40,024 nucleotides of DNA. Source: Alicyclobacillus sp. (GTDB lineage Bacteria > Bacillota > Bacilli > Alicyclobacillales > Alicyclobacillaceae). This document shows, piece after piece, positions 33,861 to 40,024 of the stretch (within the stretch, counting starts at the first letter, position 1; the number at the start of each line of letters is the position of its first letter). The translations under genes were made by a program, and so were the position numbers. The stretch covers positions 1 to 40,024 of the forward strand of contig NZ_JAIMAV010000019.1 in NCBI RefSeq assembly GCF_023511815.1, in the 5' to 3' direction. The notes below the pieces were generated by a model. That model was not told where the DNA came from, made no database searches, and saw only the letters and a list, made by a program, of their open reading frames with translations.

Positions 33861-34772
33861 TTGGGGCTTTTTGATAAATTTCGGCGCGGACTGGAGAAAA
33901 GCCGAGAAGCGGTTTGGGGCAGGCTCGCGGGGGTGTTTCAGAGCCGCCGGATGGACGACGCCCTGTTCGAGGAGATGGAGGAGGCCCTGATTGCCGCGGA
34001 CATGGGGGTCGAGACGTCGCTGTGGCTGGTGGAGCGTGTCCGGCAGCTGGTCCGTCAGGAGAAGCTGGCCGACCCGGCCGGCCTGCCCAAACTTCTGCAG
34101 CGCGCCATGGAGGAGGCGTTTTCGGACAACGACGCCACCATGCGCACCGCCGCGGAGGGGCCGACGCTGTATCTGGTGGTCGGCGTCAACGGGGTCGGCA
34201 AGACGACGACCATCGGAAAATTGGCGGCCCGTTATGGGCGGGAGGGCCGGCGGGTGATCCTGGCGGCGGCGGACACCTTTCGCGCCGCGGCGATTGAACA
34301 GCTGGTGGAATGGGGAAAGCGCGCCGGGTGCGACGTGGTTCGACACAGCCAGGGAGCGGACCCGGCGGCGGTGGTGTACGACGCCATCGCCGCGGCCAAA
34401 GCGCGCGGCGCCGATCTGGTGATCTGCGACACCGCCGGCCGGCTGCACAACAAGGCGCACCTGATGGCCGAGTTGGCCAAGATCCACAAGGTCATCACGC
34501 GGGAGCTTCCGGGGGCGCCGCACGAGGTGCTTCTGGTGGTCGACGGCACCACGGGGCAGAACGCCATCGCCCAGGCGAAGGCGTTCAAAGAGGTGGTGAA
34601 GGTCTCCGGCCTGGTGGTGACAAAGCTCGACGGCACGGCCAAGGGGGGCGTCGTTGTGCCCATCGTGCGGGAGGAGCGCATCCCGGTGAAATGGGTCGGG
34701 CTCGGCGAGGGTGTGGACGACCTGGAGCCGTTCGACGCGTCCTCGTTCGCGGCGGGCATCTGCCGGCCGTAG
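33861..34772 (+). CDS. ftsY: Signal recognition particle receptor FtsY
   Basis: A 303-residue SRP GTPase at the membrane that receives Ffh-ribosome complexes. The N domain (about 1-95) contains LFEEMEEALIAADMGVETSLWLVERVR. The G domain has VGVNGVGKTTTIGKLA (from about 108), ADTFRAAAIEQL, DTAGRLHNKAHLM, TKLDGTAKGG and the closing motif VDDLEPFDASSFAAGI. The acidic N-terminal A domain of some homologs is absent, which is normal for many Bacilli. TTG 33861 has AAAGGGAG upstream. Confidence 0.97.
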   Translation: MGLFDKFRRGLEKSREAVWGRLAGVFQSRRMDDALFEEMEEALIAADMGVETSLWLVERVRQLVRQEKLADPAGLPKLLQRAMEEAFSDNDATMRTAAEGPTLYLVVGVNGVGKTTTIGKLAARYGREGRRVILAAADTFRAAAIEQLVEWGKRAGCDVVRHSQGADPAAVVYDAIAAAKARGADLVICDTAGRLHNKAHLMAELAKIHKVITRELPGAPHEVLLVVDGTTGQNAIAQAKAFKEVVKVSGLVVTKLDGTAKGGVVVPIVREERIPVKWVGLGEGVDDLEPFDASSFAAGICRP

Positions 34773-34834
34773 GCCGGTGTCGTGCGCCGCGCGGGAACTT
34801 GAGCCTTCCGATTGAAGGTGTAAAGGGGTTTTCC

Positions 34835-34863
34835 TTGACAATGACCGATGAGGCCCGTATCAT
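34835..34863 (+). promoter_or_regulatory. Consensus-like sigma-A promoter overlapping the ylxM start
   Basis: A perfect TTGACA (34835-34840), a 17-bp spacer and TATCAT (34858-34863) lie across the first codons of ylxM. Transcription would start near 34870, inside ylxM, and could serve ffh and the downstream genes or a shortened ylxM. Confidence 0.6.
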
Positions 34864-35215
34864 GGAGAAGGTCACGCGCATGGGCCAGCTGTACGATTGT
34901 TACGGGCAACTGTTGACCGAACGACAGCGGCAGATGGTGGAGCTGCACTACCTGGACGATTGGTCGCTGGCCGAGATCGCCGCCCAGTTTGGCGTCAGCC
35001 GCCAGGCGGTGCACGACAACCTGCGCCGTGCGGAGGAACAGCTCGAGGCGTACGAGTCCGCGCTCGCCTTGGTGCGGGCGTCGGACCTGATGCGACGGGT
35101 GGCCGACATGTGGCCGCGGGCGGCCGCGGGGATGGCGCCCGCCGACCGGGAACAGATGGCCGGCTGGTTGCGTGAGCTGGCGGGCATCCTGCGCTCGCCA
35201 TGGGAAGAGGGGTGA
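34841..35215 (+). CDS. ylxM: SRP-associated helix-turn-helix protein YlxM
   Basis: A 124-residue protein of the UPF0122/YlxM family, almost always encoded just before ffh. In streptococci the homolog binds SRP components. The HTH region reads LLTERQRQMVELHYLDDWSLAEIAAQFGVSRQAVHDNLRRAEEQLEAYE, like sigma-70 region 4. Start is uncertain: TTG 34835 has AAAGGGG at good spacing, ATG 34841 is the nearest ATG to that site, and ATG 34862 (MEKVTRMGQLYD) aligns best with B. subtilis YlxM. The promoter at 34835-34863 complicates the choice. Confidence 0.88.
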   Translation: MTDEARIMEKVTRMGQLYDCYGQLLTERQRQMVELHYLDDWSLAEIAAQFGVSRQAVHDNLRRAEEQLEAYESALALVRASDLMRRVADMWPRAAAGMAPADREQMAGWLRELAGILRSPWEEG

Positions 35216-35219
35216 GGCC

Positions 35220-36662
35220 GTGCTGGAGGGCATCTCGAACAGCCTGCAGAAGGCGCTGAGCAAACTGCGGTCCAAGGGCAAATTGACGGAGGAAGACGTT
35301 CAGACAGCGATGCGCGAGGTTCGGCTCGCCCTGTTGGCCGCCGATGTCAACGTCAAGGTCGTCAAGCAGTTTGTCGATCGCGTTCGCGAACGCGCCGTCG
35401 GGCAGGAGGTCCAGAAAAGCCTCACTCCCGGTCAGCAGGTGGTCAAGATTGTCTACGAAGAATTGACCGACCTGATGGGAGGCGCGCAGGAGCGCCTGCG
35501 CATGGCGGCGAAGCCGCCGACCATCGTCATGCTGGTCGGTCTGCAGGGGGCGGGCAAGACGACGGCGGCGGCGAAACTCGCGCTTTCATTCCGCCGCCAT
35601 CAGCACCGGCCGTTGCTGGTCGCGGCCGACGTGTATCGCCCTGCCGCCATTCACCAACTGGAGGTCCTGGGCAAGCAGATTGACGTTCCGGTCTTCCAGC
35701 TGGGGACGCAGGCCGATCCGGTCGATATCGCCGTCCGGGGCCGCGAGGAGGCCATCCGGCAGGGGGCCGATGTGGTGATTGTCGACACCGCCGGCCGCCT
35801 CCACATCGATGAACCGCTGATGGACGAGCTGCGGCGGATGCGGGATCGATTGCAGCCGGACGAGTTGCTGTTGGTCGTGGACGCGATGACCGGCCAGGAC
35901 GCGGTGACGGTGGCCGAGTCGTTCCACCGGGCCCTGGGCTTGACGGGGGTCATCCTGACGAAGTTGGACGGGGACACCCGGGGCGGTGCGGCGCTGACGG
36001 TTCGGGCGGTGACGGGCTGTCCCATCAAGTTCGTCGGCCTGGGTGAGAAAATTGAGCCGTTGGAGCCGTTCCATCCGGACCGGCTGGCCTCGCGCATCCT
36101 CGGGATGGGCGATGTGCTGAGCCTGATTGAGCGGGCGCAGGAGGCCATCGACCTGGAGAAGGCGCAGGAGATGGAACAGAAATTGCGCACCGCGCAGTTC
36201 ACGCTGGACGACTTCCGCGAACAGCTCCAGCAGGTGCGCAAGCTCGGTCCGATGGATCAGATCTTGAAGATGCTGCCCGGCGTCAACAAGATCAAGGGCA
36301 TTGAGAACATCCAGGTGGACGAGCGCCGACTCCAGCGGATTGACGCCATCATCTCCTCGATGACCAAGGAGGAGCGCCGGGACCCGTCCATCATGAACGC
36401 CAGCCGGCGGCGGCGGGTGGCGATGGGCGCCGGCGTCACGGTTCGCGAGGTCAACCAGGTTCTCAATCAATTTGAGCAGGCGCGCGAGATGATGAAACGG
36501 TTCGCCGGGCTCGGCAAACGTTTCGGACGCAAGGGTGCGCTCAGCGCGCTCAAGTCGATGGGGGACCCGGGCGATCTCGGCGGCCTTCCCGGTGTCACGC
36601 CGGCCGGGTTGACGGGCGGCCAGCGGGATCGACGGCATCACAAGAAGAAAAAGCGCCGCTGA
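35220..36662 (+). CDS. ffh: Signal recognition particle protein Ffh (SRP54)
   Basis: A 480-residue GTPase that binds signal sequences and SRP RNA. N domain: [37 protein letters not shown] domain: [17 protein letters not shown] (from about 105), [25 protein letters not shown] and [13 protein letters not shown]. The C-terminal Met-rich M domain (about 325-440) contains MKRFAGLG-type and [11 protein letters not shown] motifs, ending in a basic tail. The GTG start is 4 bp after ylxM, with GAAGAGGGGTGAGG as ribosome-binding site. Confidence 0.97.
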   Translation: MLEGISNSLQKALSKLRSKGKLTEEDVQTAMREVRLALLAADVNVKVVKQFVDRVRERAVGQEVQKSLTPGQQVVKIVYEELTDLMGGAQERLRMAAKPPTIVMLVGLQGAGKTTAAAKLALSFRRHQHRPLLVAADVYRPAAIHQLEVLGKQIDVPVFQLGTQADPVDIAVRGREEAIRQGADVVIVDTAGRLHIDEPLMDELRRMRDRLQPDELLLVVDAMTGQDAVTVAESFHRALGLTGVILTKLDGDTRGGAALTVRAVTGCPIKFVGLGEKIEPLEPFHPDRLASRILGMGDVLSLIERAQEAIDLEKAQEMEQKLRTAQFTLDDFREQLQQVRKLGPMDQILKMLPGVNKIKGIENIQVDERRLQRIDAIISSMTKEERRDPSIMNASRRRRVAMGAGVTVREVNQVLNQFEQAREMMKRFAGLGKRFGRKGALSALKSMGDPGDLGGLPGVTPAGLTGGQRDRRHHKKKKRR

Positions 36663-36729
36663 CGCGGCCACGCCGTGGGCCGCGTACCCGCGGCGCGTGA
36701 GAACAAACATCGACCTGGAGGGATTGGAC

Positions 36730-37005
36730 ATGGCAGTGAAGATTCGACTGAAGCGCATGGGTGCGAAGAAGGCGCCGTTCTACCGCGTGGTGGTGGCGGA
36801 TTCGCGGTCGCCGCGGGACGGGCGGTTCATCGAACAGATTGGGACCTACAATCCGTTGACAGATCCGGCGGCCATCCAGATCAACGCGGAGCGGGCGTTG
36901 CACTGGTTGCGCACGGGCGCCCAGCCGACGGACACGGTTCGCCACCTGTTTCGGGAGGCAGGAATTCTGAAGCAGTTCCACGAATTGAAGTACAACAACA
37001 AGTAA
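36730..37005 (+). CDS. rpsP: 30S ribosomal protein S16
   Basis: A 91-residue small-subunit protein with the signature [51 protein letters not shown] precedes the ATG at 36730. A perfect 8-bp inverted repeat (36662-36669 / 36678-36685) sits just after the ffh stop, without a T tract, so it is not an obvious terminator. It is the first gene of the rpsP-khpA-ylqD-rimM-trmD group. Confidence 0.97.
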   Translation: MAVKIRLKRMGAKKAPFYRVVVADSRSPRDGRFIEQIGTYNPLTDPAAIQINAERALHWLRTGAQPTDTVRHLFREAGILKQFHELKYNNK

Positions 37006-37063
37006 TTCTGTCGGCGGATCGGACCGGCCAGGGCCGCTCCGTCCGGGGACAGGGGGGCGTCGG

Positions 37064-37294
37064 ATGAAGGAGTTGGTGGAATTCCTGGCCAAGTCGTTGG
37101 TCTCGCGGCCCGAGGCGGTGGTGGTCACCGAGGAACAGCGCGGCGACACCTGGGTGTACCGCGTGTCGGTCCACCCCGAGGACACGGGGCGGATCATCGG
37201 CCGCCACGGCCGCATCGCGAAGGCCATCCGCAGTGTGGTCAGTGCCGCGGCGCACCGCGAACGGCGGCAGGTCCAGGTCGACATCGACGCCTGA
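37064..37294 (+). CDS. khpA: KH-domain RNA-binding protein KhpA (YlqC)
   Basis: A 76-residue single KH-domain protein. The GxxG loop is GRHGR in TGRIIGRHGRIAKAIRSVV. In streptococci KhpA forms a heterodimer with KhpB (Jag/EloR) and affects cell elongation and division. Located between rpsP and ylqD as in Bacillus. No KhpB gene is in the window. Confidence 0.94.
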   Translation: MKELVEFLAKSLVSRPEAVVVTEEQRGDTWVYRVSVHPEDTGRIIGRHGRIAKAIRSVVSAAAHRERRQVQVDIDA

Positions 37295-37330
37295 CGGGCT
37301 CCGGCCCCGGATTGAGGAGGAGGACGGGTA

Positions 37331-37756
37331 GTGATCACCATTCGGCAGCCGGTCGCCGTCAAGTTCATTCTGACGGAGACCACGAAACAGCAGATTCTGC
37401 AGGAGCAGCGGCGCCAGGTCGAGCGCCTGACGGCGGAGTTGGAGCAGCTGGAGCAACAGGGCCGGCAGCTTCTGGAGCAGGCGATGGCGCAGGGCGGCGA
37501 CGTGGCGCAGCAGGTGCGGCAGCGCATCGAGCAGGAGCGAAACAACCGGATCGGGCAGCGGGAACAGTTGATCCAGCAGATCCAGCAGATTCAACAGATG
37601 GAGCTCGGCACAGAGATTCAGAATATGAGTGTCGAGACGACGGTGGACGTGCACGTCGGAGACGACTGGAGCAAAATCCTGCGCGGCGCGGAGATCATCA
37701 TCAAGGATGGCATCGTCCATGAGATCCGGCGCGGCGGGGAGCCGGTTCGGGACTGA
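37331..37756 (+). CDS. ylqD: YlqD-family coiled-coil protein
   Basis: A 141-residue protein matching the Bacillus YlqD family by position and pattern. A short beta-like N-terminus (ITIRQPVAVKFILTETTK) is followed by a Gln/Glu-rich coiled coil (about residues 20-100, with QIQQIQQMELGTEIQNMSVE near its end) and a C-terminal beta region (VDVHVGDDWSKILRGAEIIIKDGIVHEIR). No function is established for the family. GTG 37331 has AGGAGGAGG upstream. Confidence 0.85.
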   Translation: MITIRQPVAVKFILTETTKQQILQEQRRQVERLTAELEQLEQQGRQLLEQAMAQGGDVAQQVRQRIEQERNNRIGQREQLIQQIQQIQQMELGTEIQNMSVETTVDVHVGDDWSKILRGAEIIIKDGIVHEIRRGGEPVRD

Positions 37757-37861
37757 CTCGGTGAGCGGGTGACGGGGGCAATGTGTCTTTGAACGGGAGA
37801 GACAGGGCCGGGGCCACGCAATCGGTGGAGCCGGCCTCATTTGATCCGAGGAGGGTGAGGC

Positions 37862-38428
37862 GTGCAGGAGGCGTACTACACGGTCGGCGTCGTGACGGGC
37901 ACGCACGGGCTGCGCGGCGAGGTGAAGGTCGTCTCGCGCACCGACTTTCCGGAAACGCGCTTTCGGCGCGGATCGCGCCTGTACCTGCGGCGGCCCGGGT
38001 CCTCGCCGGTATCGGAGCTGACGGTCCGATCCGGCCGGCCGCACAAGCAATGGTGGCTGGTCGCGTTCGAGGGCCTGCCGTCCATCAACGATGTCGAGGG
38101 ATTCAAAGGGATGGAGCTGTGCGTGCACGAGTCGCAGTTGCAACGGCTGCCCGAAGGCACGTACTACATCCATCAGCTCGTCGGTCTCGACGTGGTCACC
38201 GAGGACGGGCGCTCGGTCGGGCGGCTCATCGAGGTGCTCCGGCCGGGGGCCAACGACGTGTACGTGGTGCGCGGCCCGCTGCAGAAGCGCGACGTGCTTC
38301 TGCCGGCGATTCCGGATTGCATCCTCGATGTGGATCTCTCGGCCAACCGCATGACGGTCCGTCTCCTGCCCGGGCTGTTGGACGCGGATGAGGAGCCGGA
38401 TGGGGAGCCGGATGGGGAGGCGCGCTGA
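37862..38428 (+). CDS. rimM: Ribosome maturation factor RimM
   Basis: A 188-residue two-domain protein that binds S19 and assists 30S head maturation. The N-terminal domain begins [30 protein letters not shown]. The C-terminal PRC-barrel domain has [38 protein letters not shown] and ends [28 protein letters not shown]. The last residues form an acidic repeat (EPDGEPDGE) from a 12-bp tandem duplication. GTG 37862 has GAGGAGGGTGAGG upstream. The TGA shares one base with the ATG of trmD. Confidence 0.96.
   Translation: MQEAYYTVGVVTGTHGLRGEVKVVSRTDFPETRFRRGSRLYLRRPGSSPVSELTVRSGRPHKQWWLVAFEGLPSINDVEGFKGMELCVHESQLQRLPEGTYYIHQLVGLDVVTEDGRSVGRLIEVLRPGANDVYVVRGPLQKRDVLLPAIPDCILDVDLSANRMTVRLLPGLLDADEEPDGEPDGEAR
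38392..38415 (+). repeat. 12-bp tandem repeat at the rimM 3' end
   Basis: GGAGCCGGATGG occurs twice in direct succession (38392-38403 and 38404-38415) and encodes EPDG twice in the acidic RimM tail. It keeps the reading frame. Confidence 0.85.
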
Positions 38429-39339
38429 TGCTGCGAGTGGCTGTGCTGACGCTGTTTCCCGAGATGTTCACCGGGATTCTGGGGGCGAGCATCCTCGGCC
38501 GGGCGGTCGAACAGGGTCAGCTCGCGGTGGATCTGGTGAATTTCCGGGACTTCACGACGGATCGCCATCGGACCGTGGATGACTATCCCTTCGGCGGCGG
38601 GGCCGGGATGCTGCTCAAACCGGGGCCGCTGTTCGAAGCGGTCGATCACGTGCGCGCCCGCATGCCGGGCGGTTGCGATCGTGTTCTCCTGATGACCCCC
38701 CAGGGGCGGGCGCTGACACAGGAAGTGGTGCAGGATCTGGCCCGGGAACGGGCGTTCATGATTCTGTGCGGGCATTACGAGGGCTTCGATGACCGCGTGC
38801 GGGAGCATTTGGTGACGGACGAGATATCGCTCGGGGATTTCGTGCTCACGGGTGGAGAGATTGCGGCGATGGCGGTGTTGGACGCGGTCGCTCGGCTGCT
38901 CCCCGGCGTGCTCGGCAACCAGGAATCGGCCGAGGATGAATCGTTCGCGTCGGGGTTGCTGGAATATCCACAGTACACCCGTCCCGCGGTGTACCGCGGG
39001 CTGGCTGTACCAGAGACGCTGTTGTCCGGCCACCATCAGCGCATCGCGCAGTGGCGACACGTGCACGCGCTGTACCGAACCTGGGCGCGGCGACCCGATC
39101 TGCTCGCGCGCTATCCGCTGACCGAAGAGGATCGCCACTGGATTGCGCGCTGGGAGCAGGGGGATTTTCGCGGGATTGACGTGTTGGAGCCCGCGCATCG
39201 GCGGCGCGACGAGGCCGCGGCGGAGGACCAAGCCGGAGCGGCGGCGGAAGGATCGGGGGCACACGGAGTGGCGGTGGACAGAACCGCGGTGGACCCTTCT
39301 CAGAACGGTCCCGGAGGTGTCAAACCATCTCCCCAGTGA
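38428..39339 (+). CDS. trmD: tRNA (guanine-37-N1)-methyltransferase TrmD, with a long C-terminal tail
   Basis: TrmD makes m1G37 in tRNAs to prevent frameshifting, using a SPOUT trefoil-knot fold. N-terminal [15 protein letters not shown] and [17 protein letters not shown], then the knot region [32 protein letters not shown] and [30 protein letters not shown] are all typical. The protein is 303 residues, while the family is usually about 240-250. The extra ~50 residues (from about 255) are a low-complexity Ala/Gly/Glu tail with no recognisable domain. ATG 38428 shares its A with the rimM stop. Confidence 0.96.
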   Translation: MLRVAVLTLFPEMFTGILGASILGRAVEQGQLAVDLVNFRDFTTDRHRTVDDYPFGGGAGMLLKPGPLFEAVDHVRARMPGGCDRVLLMTPQGRALTQEVVQDLARERAFMILCGHYEGFDDRVREHLVTDEISLGDFVLTGGEIAAMAVLDAVARLLPGVLGNQESAEDESFASGLLEYPQYTRPAVYRGLAVPETLLSGHHQRIAQWRHVHALYRTWARRPDLLARYPLTEEDRHWIARWEQGDFRGIDVLEPAHRRRDEAAAEDQAGAAAEGSGAHGVAVDRTAVDPSQNGPGGVKPSPQ

Positions 39340-39390
39340 CCCCTGGCCGCGGGCGTCGGTGATCTCCTCAAATTTCCATCGTCATACCGG

Positions 39391-39420
39391 TTGATCTGTC
39401 GCCCTGCGGTGTGCTATATT
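39391..39420 (+). promoter_or_regulatory. rRNA promoter P1
   Basis: TTGATC (39391-39396), an 18-bp spacer and TATATT (39415-39420), about 300 bp upstream of the 16S gene. Tandem promoters at this distance are typical for rRNA operons. Confidence 0.6.
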
Positions 39421-39545
39421 ACTCGACGTCGCCGCTGCGGCGGCCGCGATGGCCGCGAGCAAGCGACCGCCACGAGGCGATGGCCGCAAGGCGATTGGCC
39501 GAGTGGCAAAGGCGAAATGAGATGGCGCCGACCAGGAACTTCCGC

Positions 39546-39575
39546 TTCCCTTTCGGGCGGCGGTTGTGGTAAGAT
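39546..39575 (+). promoter_or_regulatory. rRNA promoter P2
   Basis: TTCCCT (39546-39551), an 18-bp spacer and TAAGAT (39570-39575), with TG one base before the -10 (39567-39568), i.e. an extended -10 that may compensate for the weak -35. Confidence 0.5.
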
Positions 39576-39717
39576 GATTGGCGCCGCGACGGACGGTATG
39601 GCCGACGGCGATGAGCCGGGCGGCGGTGGGGCGTCCGACGCAAGGAGCTTGGTTCCTTGAAAACTGAACACGCCAAGAGAGCGAACGTACGAGAGTGATT
39701 CGCGAGAGTCACAGGAT

Positions 39718-40024
<307 letters not shown>

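Larger units (their letters stand above)
39340..39717 (+). other. rRNA operon promoter/leader region (no gene)
   Basis: About 380 bp between trmD and the 16S gene, with no convincing coding region and no clear terminator after trmD. It contains two candidate promoters (39391-39420 and 39546-39575). The leader motif TTGAAAACTGAACACG near 39656-39671 is like the conserved sequence upstream of rRNA genes in Bacillus. GC-rich tracts with repeated GGCCGC/GGCGATGGCCG-like segments occur between the two promoters. Confidence 0.75.

Noticed and set aside
36662-36685. Perfect 8-bp inverted repeat after ffh as a terminator.
   Set aside because: No T tract on either strand, and the downstream genes rpsP to trmD have no other visible promoter nearby.

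Overview
The window looks like a core chromosomal segment of a high-GC, endospore-forming member of the Bacillota, most plausibly an Alicyclobacillus-type (Alicyclobacillaceae) organism. The grounds are spoVM, a complete germinant-receptor operon, the PrkC/PrpC pair, YloU/FakA, FapR, YlxM, YlqC/YlqD, Bacillus-like gene order throughout, and a 16S rRNA 5' end of Bacilli type. Family placement is from memory, not from a search. No CRISPR array, prophage, insertion sequence or tRNA was seen.

Layout. (1) 1-7187, + strand: the end of fmt, rsmB, rlmN, prpC, prkC, rsgA, rpe and the 26-codon spoVM, a tightly packed translation/cell-envelope-signalling block with several 4-bp start/stop overlaps. (2) 7294-11936, - strand: rpmB with its own promoter and terminator, then a four-gene germinant-receptor operon read A-B-C-D (the D gene encodes a 69-residue two-helix membrane protein). 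(3) 11937-12094: a divergent control region with nested inverted repeats. (4) 12095-16285, +: yloU, fakA, recG. (5) 16286-20140: an accessory, partly lipid-related section: psd (phosphatidylserine decarboxylase), an unrecognised 36-residue ORF preceded by a forespore-type (sigma-F/sigma-G-like) promoter sequence, a UDP-sulfoquinovose synthase (sulfolipid pathway), and a convergent GatA-like amidase. (6) 20459-23203: rsmD, coaD, a patatin-like lipase (ylbK), ylbN, rpmF. (7) 23383-29438: a complete fatty-acid synthesis cluster with its regulator (fapR, plsX, fabH, fabD, fabG, acpP, fabF). (8) 29507-39339: rnc, smc, ftsY, ylxM, ffh, rpsP, khpA, ylqD, rimM, trmD. (9) 39340-40024: a promoter region with two candidate rRNA promoters and the first ~300 nt of a 16S rRNA gene, where B. 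subtilis has rplS.

How the parts work together: FapR (malonyl-CoA sensor) with PlsX and the Fab enzymes makes acyl-ACP; FakA phosphorylates exogenous fatty acids; Psd and the sulfoquinovose synthase supply head-group chemistry. SRP parts (FtsY, YlxM, Ffh) and ribosome maturation parts (RsgA, RimM, TrmD, RsmB, RsmD, RlmN, L28, L32, S16) make up most of the rest. I found no clear previously undescribed multi-gene system. The items most worth a second look are the 36-aa ORF with a forespore-type promoter, the sulfolipid gene in this setting, the nested palindromes at 11973-12012, the non-standard start of fapR, and the structured leader upstream of rsmD.
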